From Paenibacillus hunanensis (GTDB lineage: Bacteria; Bacillota; Bacilli; Paenibacillales; Paenibacillaceae): 64,000 bases of DNA. Position 1 is the first letter of the stretch. Every line of letters begins with the position of its first letter. The stretch spans positions 558,001-622,000 of the forward strand of contig NZ_BMMB01000002.1 of NCBI RefSeq assembly GCF_014645615.1, given 5' to 3'. Positions 27,976-36,003 of the stretch are shown piece by piece. A program made the translations under genes and the position numbers. The notes beneath the pieces were generated by a model that had not been told where the DNA came from, ran no database searches, and saw only the letters and a program-made list of their open reading frames with translations.

Positions 27976-28003
27976 ATTTATAAACACAAATTTATAAACA
28001 CAA
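27976..28003. repeat. 14-bp direct repeat, two copies
   Basis: ATTTATAAACACAA occurs twice head to tail, directly before the cold-shock gene terminator. No function is apparent. Confidence 0.6.
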
Positions 28004-28036
28004 AAAAACACCCTTAACTGACGTTAAGGGCGTTTT
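28001..28036 (-). terminator. terminator of the cold-shock gene
   Basis: On the minus strand CGCCCTTAAC pairs with GTTAAGGGTG (one mismatch) around a 4-base loop, followed by seven T. Confidence 0.85.
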
Positions 28037-28047
28037 TATAAGCTGAA

Positions 28048-28248
28048 TTACAGTTTTACAACGTTCTCAGCTTGTGGTCCACGGTTACCTTCAACTACGT
28101 TGAATTCTACGCGTTGACCTTCGTCCAAAGTTTTGAAACCGTCGCCTTGGATTGCGGAGAAGTGTACGAATACATCGTTGCCGCCTTCAACTTCGATGAA
28201 GCCGAAACCTTTCTCAGCGTTGAACCATTTAACTGTACCTGTTTGCAT
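28048..28248 (-). CDS. cold-shock protein (CspA/CspB family)
   Basis: 66 aa from ATG 28248 ([18 protein letters not shown]), 8 bases after GGAGG. It is a single OB-fold RNA/DNA chaperone with RNP1 (KGFGFI) and RNP2 (VFVHFSA) intact and the C-terminal [14 protein letters not shown]. Length and sequence are typical of Bacillales Csp proteins, which melt mRNA secondary structure on cold shock or act constitutively. The transcript has its own promoter at 28404-28432, a leader of about 150 nt with a long hairpin, and a strong terminator. Which Csp paralogue it is cannot be decided. Confidence 0.97.
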   Translation of the reverse strand: MQTGTVKWFNAEKGFGFIEVEGGNDVFVHFSAIQGDGFKTLDEGQRVEFNVVEGNRGPQAENVVKL

Positions 28249-28320
28249 GTGGGGTACCTCCAAAAATTAAATTTACATGACCTTCTTTATTCAGAAAAAA
28301 ACATCCGATAAAATGAAAAA

Positions 28321-28377
28321 TCACATATTGTACAAGGTTATTATTTTTACAAACCAATAACCCTCTACAATATGTGA
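28321..28377 (-). promoter_or_regulatory. long leader hairpin of the cold-shock gene
   Basis: TCACATATTGTA (28321-28332) pairs with TACAATATGTGA (28366-28377), then a 3x3 internal loop, then GGTTATT (28336-28342) with AATAACC (28356-28362), closed by a 13-base loop. It lies just after the predicted start site. Csp mRNAs are known for structured, temperature-responsive leaders. Confidence 0.75.
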
Positions 28378-28403
28378 GTTCAGGTCACGATTTCGTTATA
28401 CTC

Positions 28404-28432
28404 ATTATAACTCATGATTCTCTTAAATACAA
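28404..28432 (-). promoter_or_regulatory. sigma-A promoter of the cold-shock gene
   Basis: On the minus strand TTGTAT (28432-28427), a 17-base spacer and TATAAT (28409-28404). Transcription would begin near 28397, which gives a leader of about 150 nt. Confidence 0.7.
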
Positions 28433-28826
28433 TCACCGGAAGGGAATTTTTGTAATTTAATTTGAAAAAAAGAAACCGCTTTTACTTGCGTCCCTATTGC
28501 GTTTGTCGATTTTCGGCTAATCAGGAAGATGGGACTATGCAAACGCTCCTATTTCCACGCATCGAGACATGATTCGCGCTTTATTGTAGACACTCTGATC
28601 GTTAGCATGCACAACAAATAGTTCCATCGTTGGTAATCTGTATGTATAGAGTGACAGTGTGTGAATAAAATTATCAGAATATTGTCAAAAAAGCACTCAT
28701 TCCTACCGTTTATCCTGTCTATCGTGCCAAAAATTACCTTCTTTCTGTCCAAATAATGATCTATAATAACTAGGTGAATACGTATATCGTTTGGTAATTT
28801 ATCTAATGAGGCAGTATGGTGATGTT
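28433..28826. other. intergenic region between the cold-shock gene and the diguanylate cyclase
   Basis: AT-rich, with no supported gene; it should contain the promoter of the GGEEF gene. A short ORF on the minus strand here has no ribosome site and was rejected. Confidence 0.5.
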
Positions 28827-29951
28827 ATGAAATCCTCAGATTCTGTGTTTGACCATCTGGAGCATGTCAATAAGCAGCAAAAATGGATTCGCAATTTTCT
28901 GAGGTCCTACTGGGTGGTTGTGTTCATTCACTTTTTTGCCCAGCTCGGGGCTTTTTTATTTTTGGACTATCCAGCAACTGCTTATCACTTTTTTGTTCAT
29001 ATTTTGTTGATTCCGACATCGTGTATGGTGCTGATGATCGTATGGGCTGATTGGATTCATCGTACTCGGTTACAACTTTCGTATTATGCTCTATTTTTAA
29101 CAAGTACATTTATTACATGGACGATTATTTATCTCAACTATGATATCCGCATTATAACCGCCCTCTGCCTGATGCCCATATTCTCGGCAGTAATTTTTTT
29201 TAATAAGAGGTTGCTCTGGATTCCGGCATTGTTGCAGATGTTCGCCTTCCTGACCTTATATTTCGCCGATCCCCACTTTCGTACGTTCCTCACTCCTTTT
29301 GATGTTATTTCCATACCTGCATTTATACTGGGAGGAACATTCGTCGCTCATGTTATCGTTTCAAGTGGCAGCGAGATTTTAAACCATCTGCATCATACGA
29401 TGCAATCCAAGCAGGATCTCATCGTTAAAAATGCAATCATGAGTAAGATTTCCAAAACCGACGGTCTGACCAATCTGTATAATCAAGTGTCGTTCAAAGA
29501 CTATTACGATACCGCCTTTGATTATGCCAGCCAGGGTGTGACGCTGCATCTTGCCTTGCTCGATATCGATAACTTCAAGCTGATCAATGATACGTATGGT
29601 CATCAGGTTGGCGACAAAGTGCTTGGCACGGTGGCACAGATTATTCAGGATCATATCTCCTCCAGCGATATTGCAGCACGCTATGGCGGAGAGGAATTTG
29701 CCTTGCTCATTTTCGACAAAACATTTGATGAAGCTTATGCACTCGTTGAAAATATACGACGACATCTGTCCCTGCTTCACTGGGCAGAGCTGGACAATCA
29801 GACGGTTACAATCAGTATCGGGCTGCATAGCTGTGAGCCTGGACTCAATAAGGAGCAGCTATTCGAGCAGGTGGATCAGTATTTATATCATGCGAAGCGC
29901 TCGGGTAAAAATAAGACGATCACGTCCCACAGTGTGGGAAGCATCGCCTAA
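28827..29951 (+). CDS. membrane-bound diguanylate cyclase (GGEEF)
   Basis: 374 aa from ATG 28827; in-frame starts at 28791 (TTG) and 28806 (ATG) are possible because no ribosome site is strong. About six membrane segments occupy residues 25-190, without a recognisable extracellular sensor. A GGDEF domain follows (about 205-370) with KTDGLTNLYNQVSFKDYYD, LLDIDNFKLINDTYGHQVGD, the active-site motif RYGGEEFALLIF, and TVTISIGLHS. All catalytic features for cyclic di-GMP synthesis are intact; an RxxD inhibitory site is not seen five residues before GGEEF. Monocistronic. Confidence 0.93.
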   Translation: MKSSDSVFDHLEHVNKQQKWIRNFLRSYWVVVFIHFFAQLGAFLFLDYPATAYHFFVHILLIPTSCMVLMIVWADWIHRTRLQLSYYALFLTSTFITWTIIYLNYDIRIITALCLMPIFSAVIFFNKRLLWIPALLQMFAFLTLYFADPHFRTFLTPFDVISIPAFILGGTFVAHVIVSSGSEILNHLHHTMQSKQDLIVKNAIMSKISKTDGLTNLYNQVSFKDYYDTAFDYASQGVTLHLALLDIDNFKLINDTYGHQVGDKVLGTVAQIIQDHISSSDIAARYGGEEFALLIFDKTFDEAYALVENIRRHLSLLHWAELDNQTVTISIGLHSCEPGLNKEQLFEQVDQYLYHAKRSGKNKTITSHSVGSIA

Positions 29952-29975
29952 CATGAACAAGCACGCTCACGATGG

Positions 29976-30014
29976 AAAGCACCGCTATGCTGTTATGCAA
30001 TAGCGGTGCTTTTT
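29976..30014 (+). terminator. terminator of the diguanylate cyclase gene
   Basis: AAAGCACCGCTAT pairs with ATAGCGGTGCTTT around an 11-base loop, and T residues follow. Confidence 0.85.
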
Positions 30015-30198
30015 GGTGTGCCATCTATTCTCGTTGAAGCAAAATATCGCATACAAACGACTTCGCAGTGTAGCTCAAGATGGATATCTCCAACTTTGTA
30101 TAAGATCGGTTGGACTAGACGTGTAAATGATACAGGACGCTTCGATCATCAACAGGTGGTGAGCTAGACGCTAGTGTTCTCTGTGACCAGGTTAGCGA

Positions 30199-31179
30199 TC
30201 ACTGGAATCCTGTCACCGGATGCGGTACATACGGCTCTTCCAGTCGCGCCATCTCGTCGGCTGTCAGCTTGATTTCAAGGGCAGCGACAGCGTCCTCCAG
30301 ATGATGTAGCTTGGTAGCACCAATGATCGGTGAGGTGACCGCAGATTGCTGTAATACCCAGGCGAGAGCGATCTGTGCGCGTGGAACGCCCTGCTCTGCG
30401 GCAATCTCAGCTACACGCCCTACTACTTCACGGTCAGCGTCGACCGCAGCGGTGTAGAGCGTTTTGCCAAATGCATCACTTTCAGAGCGTGCGGTCTGCT
30501 CCTCCCAGTTCCGGGTTAAGCGTCCTCGTGCCAGTGGACTCCATGGGATGACACCAATGCCCTCCTCCAGGCAGAGTGGCAGCATTTCGCGTTCCTCTTC
30601 GCGGTAGATCAGATTCACATAGTTCTGCATCGATACAAAGCTCGCCCAGCCCCGCTGACGTGAAATATCGAGCGCCTTCATAAATTGCCACGCGTGCATG
30701 GATGAAGCGCCGATATAACGTGCTTTACCGGCTCGTACGACATCATTTAACGCTTCCAGCGTCTCCTCAATCGGAGTGAGCGGGTCCCAGCGATGAATCT
30801 GGTATAAATCCACATAGTCTGTCCCCAGACGACGCAGACTGTTATCAATCTCGCTCATAATCACCTTACGTGATAAGCCGCCACCATTCGGGCCAGGGCG
30901 CATTTTGCCGTGTACCTTGGTAGCGATAACGATATCATCACGGTGCGCATAATCCTTGAGCGCACGACCGACAATTTCCTCACTTGTTCCATCTGAATAT
31001 ACATTTGCTGTATCAAAAAAATTGATTCCCAGCTCCAGTGCCTGCCGGATAAATGGACGGCTCGTTTCTTCATCCAGTGTCCACGGATGCGCGCCACGAT
31101 CCGGTATACCATAGCTCATACAGCCCAGACAGAGTCGTGATACTTCAAGACCAGTACGGCCCAGTTTAACATATTCCAA
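30199..31179 (-). CDS. aldo/keto reductase (YajO/Tas-like)
   Basis: 326 aa from a TTG start at 31179 (reading MEYVKLGRTGLEVSRLCLG), 7 bases after GAGGG; a GTG at 31209 lacks a ribosome site. The catalytic Asp and Tyr are in NFFDTANVYSDGTSEEIVG, Lys in VIATKVHGKM, His in DLYQIHRWD. The NADP-binding end has SPIIGATKLHHLED. The group resembles E. coli YajO and related NADP-dependent oxidoreductases of about 325 residues. Substrate unknown; stands alone. Confidence 0.92.
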   Translation of the reverse strand: MEYVKLGRTGLEVSRLCLGCMSYGIPDRGAHPWTLDEETSRPFIRQALELGINFFDTANVYSDGTSEEIVGRALKDYAHRDDIVIATKVHGKMRPGPNGGGLSRKVIMSEIDNSLRRLGTDYVDLYQIHRWDPLTPIEETLEALNDVVRAGKARYIGASSMHAWQFMKALDISRQRGWASFVSMQNYVNLIYREEEREMLPLCLEEGIGVIPWSPLARGRLTRNWEEQTARSESDAFGKTLYTAAVDADREVVGRVAEIAAEQGVPRAQIALAWVLQQSAVTSPIIGATKLHHLEDAVAALEIKLTADEMARLEEPYVPHPVTGFQ

Positions 31180-31272
31180 TGTGATTCCCTCTTTCCGCCA
31201 CAGGGGCACAGGATAATATGACCTGTCTCTATCTTACCCTTTTCCCAGTGTGTACAGTCAACAGAGGCCAGC

Positions 31273-31303
31273 AAAAAGCCGTCCAGCTAGAGCTGAACGG
31301 CTT
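31273..31303 (-). terminator. terminator of the stalk-domain repeat protein gene
   Basis: On the minus strand AAGCCGTTCAGCT pairs with AGCTGGACGGCTT (one wobble), followed by TTTTT. Confidence 0.85.
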
Positions 31304-31325
31304 GAGCACATCGATGCGTTGGTGA

Positions 31326-34052
31326 TTATTGCGAAATGATCGTTGCTTCGCGTGAAGCGACAGACAATGCGTTTACTGTTGCTGTACTGCCATTGGCAAC
31401 GGACAGCACGAATGCACGATATGCCACATTGGCACGAATGGCATTGCCCGTTGCATCGGTATTCAACGTTGTAAATGACCATTCATTATAAGTCGAGCCT
31501 GTTACCGTCTGGTAGTTCGGCGCAGTCACACGGTTAGCATCTGCCAGTGTGAAGCTGGTCGCATTACCGGATGGCACGAGCATGATCGCATAGGAGCTAA
31601 TTCCTGTCGTATTCGCTGGTGGTGTGAAGCTTACACGAATCGCGCTGTTGTTGCTCACCAGATCAGCGGATACGGAAGTCGCTGCTGCGACTGCTTTTTC
31701 GGTCAGACTGAATTCACCGGATGCAGCGGACAGGGCGTTAACCGAACGAACCAGTCCATCCGCTACTGTCAGTACATACACACGGTAGCCGACATTGCGT
31801 ACAATCGCGTTACCATTATTATCTCGTGTTGCCGCAGTAAGCGCCTGTGTAACCGCAGCGCCTGTCTTCGCAACACGCGTATAATTCGCAGCGACTACAC
31901 CATTTGCGGCTGCCAGATTAAATGCACCTGCCTGATCGCTACGTACCGCGATAATACGGTATTCCGATACACCGGCATCATTCGCAGGTGTGAAGCTTAC
32001 TGTAATGTCAGACGCATCACCACGTGCACCACTATTCGTTGCGGTTACACCGGATACAGCCAGTACAGCGGTGCTACCGGACAATGCTGCTGTACCAGAG
32101 GCGGAGGACAGTGTGTACGTATCCGATGCATCACCTGTTCCTACTGCCATTACAAATGCACGGTAGGTCACACCATTTTTGATCAGATCACCATCGGTAT
32201 CGCGCGCGCCCGATGTCAGTGTAACCGTCTGGTTCGAGCCATTTTTGCTCACCGAGGTATAACGGGAGCTGGTCAGACTCTGTGCCTGACTGAGTGACAG
32301 AGAGCTGGAGGACTTCGTAATAAAGATGCGGTACTGGCTAACGAGCGTCTCGTCACTAGCTTTGGTGAAGCTTACCTGTACATCGCGTCCATCTCCATAA
32401 TCACTCACATCGCTTAATGTCACACTGCTCGGACTGCCTACAGTTTTGCTGCTGGAAGACAATGTGATCGTAGACGATGACGAGGACAATGCATCCCCAT
32501 AGGAGCCTGTTCCACGGCTCATCACGAATACACGATAAGGAACATCATTCACAATCGCATCGCCATTGCTATCCTTCAAACCCGAGGACAGCGTAATGAT
32601 ACGGGAATCGCCTGTTTTGGACACATCCATATAACGGGAAGAAGCAAGCGAGCTGGCAGTCGACAGATCGAAGTTGCTCGAATCCTTGCTACGTACGACG
32701 AAAATACGATAGCCACTAATACGAGATTCATCGGATATTTTATCAAACGATACCTGAAGATCGCGGGAATCGCCAAAATTGCTCACATCGGCTACCTTCG
32801 TAATCGTTGCTACCGGTGCAGCATTGCCCAGTGTAATGCTGTTCGACATCGCAGACAGACCGATACCGTCATTCGCTGTATTGATTGCCATAACATAGGC
32901 AGTGTACGAAATTCCCTTTTGGATGATCGTGCCAGATGTATCGCGTGCTGTCGATTGCAGACGCACCGTTTGATTGGAGCCTGTTTTACTTACGGTGGTG
33001 TAGTTCGCTGAAGGTACAGCGGTCGCTTGCGACAGATTGAAGCTGCTCGCGCTATTCGTTCTCACGATAAACACACGATAGCCGGATACCAGACTTTCAT
33101 CGGATGCTTTGTCAAACGATACTGACAGATCGCGTCCATCGTTGAAGTCAGCTACATCAACCAGCTTCACATTACTAGCGGTAGCTGTGGCTGACACGGT
33201 TCCACCGATCGTGATCGAGGATTGAGCTGGAGTCAGCGCGCTCGTATAGCCTGCACTTCCGACAGCCATCACATATACACGATACGATGTACCCTTTTGA
33301 ATAAAGGCACCGTCAATATCACGCGATTGTGGCGTTAGCGAAATCGTATACGCACTTGTGCTACCCGCCGGGATGGCCTGATAATTCGCTGCCGGTACAG
33401 TAAGCGCACGCGACAGCGTAAATGGATTCGAATCGGATGTTTTCGCTACAAAAATACGATACTGACTTAATCCTGTCTTACTTGATGACGATGGGAAAAT
33501 CACCTGAATGTCGCCGCCATTGCCCTGCTGTCCAATCACGCTCGCATTCACAAACGCTACAGGCATCACAGCACCTGAAGGAGTCGGTGTTGGCGTAGGC
33601 GTTGGTGTAGGTGTTGGCGTCGTGGTCGCAATCGTGACAGTCTGTGTGGATTTATTCCAATCGACTTTGCTGCCCAGTGCTTCGGTTACAAAGCGTAGCG
33701 GCACCATCGTACGTCCTTTGATCACCTTAGCAGGTACGTCCAGTGTTGTTGTTTTGCCATTGATTTTGGCGGTTTTGGAGCCTACTGGTAAAATAACGGT
33801 TGTTCCATTCTTGCTTGCGGTTACGGTACGCGTGCTCTGCTTCCAGTCTACATTCGTATTCATCGCCTCAAATACGCCTCGCAGCGGTACCATCGTGCGA
33901 CTTCCCGACATGACAGCAGGCTGATCTGTGCTCAGCTGTACTCCATTGATCACAATTTGAATCGGCGTTGCCGCAACCGCGTACGGTATATGTACGCCCC
34001 CACTTACAGTTAGTGCTGCTGCCAGCACTGCCATGCTAACTTTCTTTTTCAC
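31326..34052 (-). CDS. secreted protein with copper-amine-oxidase-N-like stalk domain and six tandem repeats
   Basis: 908 aa. A signal peptide ends near residue 27 (AVA). Residues about 30-145 form two copies of the copper amine oxidase N1-like (stalk) motif, with SRTMVPLRGVFEAMN and GRTMVPLRFVTEALG, common in Paenibacillus surface proteins. A linker PTPTPTPTPTPTPTPS follows. The remainder is six tandem units of about 120 residues, each with a core like ISGYRIFVVRS, a SRY/ANY.xVSKTGS stretch, an RDTxGxxI step and a YRVFVMAVG strand. The units resemble Fn3-type beta sandwiches but are not identical to any family I can name. No anchor motif is seen, so it is probably free or held non-covalently. 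Confidence 0.88.
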   Translation of the reverse strand: MKKKVSMAVLAAALTVSGGVHIPYAVAATPIQIVINGVQLSTDQPAVMSGSRTMVPLRGVFEAMNTNVDWKQSTRTVTASKNGTTVILPVGSKTAKINGKTTTLDVPAKVIKGRTMVPLRFVTEALGSKVDWNKSTQTVTIATTTPTPTPTPTPTPTPSGAVMPVAFVNASVIGQQGNGGDIQVIFPSSSSKTGLSQYRIFVAKTSDSNPFTLSRALTVPAANYQAIPAGSTSAYTISLTPQSRDIDGAFIQKGTSYRVYVMAVGSAGYTSALTPAQSSITIGGTVSATATASNVKLVDVADFNDGRDLSVSFDKASDESLVSGYRVFIVRTNSASSFNLSQATAVPSANYTTVSKTGSNQTVRLQSTARDTSGTIIQKGISYTAYVMAINTANDGIGLSAMSNSITLGNAAPVATITKVADVSNFGDSRDLQVSFDKISDESRISGYRIFVVRSKDSSNFDLSTASSLASSRYMDVSKTGDSRIITLSSGLKDSNGDAIVNDVPYRVFVMSRGTGSYGDALSSSSSTITLSSSSKTVGSPSSVTLSDVSDYGDGRDVQVSFTKASDETLVSQYRIFITKSSSSLSLSQAQSLTSSRYTSVSKNGSNQTVTLTSGARDTDGDLIKNGVTYRAFVMAVGTGDASDTYTLSSASGTAALSGSTAVLAVSGVTATNSGARGDASDITVSFTPANDAGVSEYRIIAVRSDQAGAFNLAAANGVVAANYTRVAKTGAAVTQALTAATRDNNGNAIVRNVGYRVYVLTVADGLVRSVNALSAASGEFSLTEKAVAAATSVSADLVSNNSAIRVSFTPPANTTGISSYAIMLVPSGNATSFTLADANRVTAPNYQTVTGSTYNEWSFTTLNTDATGNAIRANVAYRAFVLSVANGSTATVNALSVASREATIISQ

Positions 34053-34376
34053 TTTGTCATCCCCTTGTCCCCTGATTACAAACTTGTTTCCCTATTCCGA
34101 TGTCCTCTAGCAAGCTGATCTCCATAACGTTTGGGATCAAGCGCTCCTATCTCTATCCAGCTTTATATGGATACGCTATCGATCACATTAGAGTGGGTAT
34201 GCCGCAATCGAGCGCTTTTGCATCGATGATGTACTGCCAATACGTCATTAAAGCGCTTCTTGTCGACATGCTGCTGCCCGGACTCTATGTACGTTATCAT
34301 CGTTACTATCGGCGAACAACCTGAGGAAGGTTACAAATAGAAACAATTCATTTACTAAAAATGGTGAACTATTCAC

Positions 34377-34577
34377 TTTGCAAAAATCACTTTTTCATTG
34401 CACCTCGTGTTAGGAGATCGCTAACACTAGATTCGGTAAGATATTTTGCTTTGCAAAAATCACTTTTTTATTGCACCCCGTGTTAGGAGATCGCTAACAC
34501 TAGATTCGGTAAGATATTTTGCTTTGCAAAAATCACTTTTTTATTGCACCTCGTGTTAGGAGATCGCTAACACTAGA
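34377..34577. repeat. 73-bp tandem repeat array, about 2.7 copies
   Basis: Copies start at 34378, 34451 and 34524, exactly 73 bases apart; the third stops after about 54 bases. The copies differ by only a few bases. Each unit has TTGCAAAAATCAC, then a 7-7-7 stem-loop GTGTTAG-GAGATCG-CTAACAC, and between units ATTCGGTAAGATATTTTGCT. A diverged partial copy lies at 35863-35912. It is not a CRISPR: there are no unique spacers. Confidence 0.88.
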
Positions 34578-34578
34578 G

Positions 34579-34596
34579 GTGTTATACATATAACAC
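34579..34596. repeat. 8-bp palindrome at the end of the repeat array
   Basis: GTGTTATA-CA-TATAACAC is a perfect inverted repeat that begins with the same GTGTTA as the repeat-unit hairpin. It adjoins the truncated third copy. Confidence 0.6.
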
Positions 34597-34633
34597 TCGA
34601 ATACGCTAAAATGTTACATTCTCCACGCAACAT

Positions 34634-34661
34634 AAATAGCCTTTCCGCAGAAAGGCTATTT
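34634..34661 (-). terminator. terminator-like hairpin after the CorA-like gene
   Basis: AAATAGCCTTT and AAAGGCTATTT form a perfect 11-bp stem with a 6-base loop, 26 bases after the stop of the minus-strand gene. The T tract is short. Confidence 0.65.
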
Positions 34662-34686
34662 GGTTTGTATGTGAATGTAGGAGTGT

Positions 34687-35640
34687 TTAGTTATCGGATT
34701 CTTCCTCATCCTTAATGTTAATTTTTAGAATATCGTCTGTCAGACCTGTGCTCTTCAGCCACAGATACGTAATTAACGTGGTCAGACCGATCAAGCCAAG
34801 CGCTCCAGCGTAGCCCCATGACCAGTCCAGCTCGGGCATATTTTTAAAGTTCATTCCCCAGATGGCGCCCAGTGCTGTCATCGGTGTGAGTAGTACCGTA
34901 AATACGGTCAGCGTCTTCATGATCATATTAGAACGATAGTTGCCGATATTATCATCGACCTTGAGCAGTGAATCGATCTCATGCTCATAATTTTGCTGTA
35001 GCATACGAATACGCTTCAAATAAATCTGCATAATCCGGCACGTATTCGAATGCTCTGTCGTATCGGGAAACGTCTCTTCAATGGCGTATTCAATCTCGCG
35101 CAGAGCGACCGTATGCATATTCCAGCGAGTGAGCTGATTACGCAGATCGATAATTTCCTTGAGCAAGCGGCTACCATTATTGCCCTGCATCCGTTCCTCA
35201 ATCTTCATCAGATTCTGCTCGATCGCATCCATTCGTGTGAAGAGTGCCCGAATGAAGGAATTAATAATAAAAATAAAACCCTCAATCGGTGTCTGCTGCT
35301 TGCGTACATACTCTTCCCATTCGGTCACACCAATCACCTGCTCTAACCAGTCGGTATCGCCTGTCGTGATCAGCTTATCCCCATTCACATAATAATGAAA
35401 AATCCACCCGTCTGCCGCACTATCTGCCAAGCGAGCAGTCAATGTGCCGTTCATCGCATTATTGCCCTCCACATACGAGATCGTCGAAATATGACTGTGC
35501 CGACACATCACACTTTCAGCCGCCCATGCCTGCATCCGCTCATTAAAATCCTCGTGCTCAATCAATTGTCTGCTGTCCTGTAGCCGATACCATGTCCATT
35601 CATGCTCAGAACGTATAACTTCAAGTTCTGGACTCACCAT
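34687..35640 (-). CDS. corA: CorA-family divalent cation (Mg2+) transporter
   Basis: 317 aa from ATG 35640 (MVSPELEVIRSEHEW), 9 bases after GGGGGAG; start codons further upstream touch or precede that site. The N-terminal cytoplasmic domain (about 1-230) ends in a long stalk helix. Two C-terminal membrane helices follow, with the pore signature GMN in AIWGMNFKNMPELDWSWGY. CorA pentamers take up Mg2+ or related divalent ions. The periplasmic loop after GMN is MPEL, as in many family members. It is monocistronic, and repeats of the 73-bp family lie on both sides of it. Confidence 0.9.
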   Translation of the reverse strand: MVSPELEVIRSEHEWTWYRLQDSRQLIEHEDFNERMQAWAAESVMCRHSHISTISYVEGNNAMNGTLTARLADSAADGWIFHYYVNGDKLITTGDTDWLEQVIGVTEWEEYVRKQQTPIEGFIFIINSFIRALFTRMDAIEQNLMKIEERMQGNNGSRLLKEIIDLRNQLTRWNMHTVALREIEYAIEETFPDTTEHSNTCRIMQIYLKRIRMLQQNYEHEIDSLLKVDDNIGNYRSNMIMKTLTVFTVLLTPMTALGAIWGMNFKNMPELDWSWGYAGALGLIGLTTLITYLWLKSTGLTDDILKINIKDEEESDN

Positions 35641-36003
35641 TCCGATCATCTCCCCCATCACATCTGTTTACTATATAACCATATTCCCTGCATCCCGCAT
35701 TCGTATTTGAACGATACGTACCTATGAATAGAAATATACAGTCTCGACTCTAACCTGACCGATTGTTGTCACCTTGATGCGGGTATGTAGAAAGTAGACG
35801 ATTTATTTCATTTTGCACAATACATTGGATAGCAACCGTGAGTGAGGCTTCATGGGATGAGATAAGCTATTTTGCTTTCGCCAGCATCACGTTTTCATTG
35901 AACCTCGTGTTAAAAAATGACTTCCCTCAGTCCAAGCACATACATCACACATTACATGAGCTAATACCGTGACGTCATTCACATCGGAATAGGAGAAGCG
36001 TAT
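35641..36003. other. intergenic region upstream of the GH13 gene
   Basis: Divergent promoter region for the CorA-like gene and the alpha-glucosidase gene; no gene is supported. It includes the diverged 73-bp repeat copy. Confidence 0.5.
35863..35912. repeat. diverged partial copy of the 73-bp repeat
   Basis: TATTTTGCTTT, ATCAC, TTTTCATTG and ACCTCGTGTTA appear in the same order and orientation as in the array at 34377-34577, with substitutions and one extra base. The second hairpin arm is missing. Confidence 0.65.

Larger units (their letters stand above)
34053..34686. other. intergenic region with repeat array, upstream of the stalk-domain protein gene
   Basis: No gene is supported in these 634 bases. 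They contain the promoter area of the minus-strand repeat protein, the 73-bp tandem array and a terminator for the CorA-like gene. Confidence 0.6.

Noticed and set aside
28549..28752. A 67-codon minus-strand ORF between the csp and GGEEF genes
   Set aside because: No ribosome site, unusual composition, and it would overlap the promoter area of the GGEEF gene.
33580..33630. Short tandem GGTGTAGGTGTT-like DNA repeat as a separate element
   Set aside because: It encodes the Thr-Pro linker of the stalk-domain protein and is explained by that.
34240..34262. cre-like site TTAAAGCGCTTCTT upstream of the stalk-domain protein gene
   Set aside because: Only the AAGCGCTT core fits; three consensus positions fail, and it lies nearly 200 bases from the start codon.
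34377..34577. CRISPR array
   Set aside because: The units are 73-bp direct tandem copies without unique spacers, and no cas genes are in the window.
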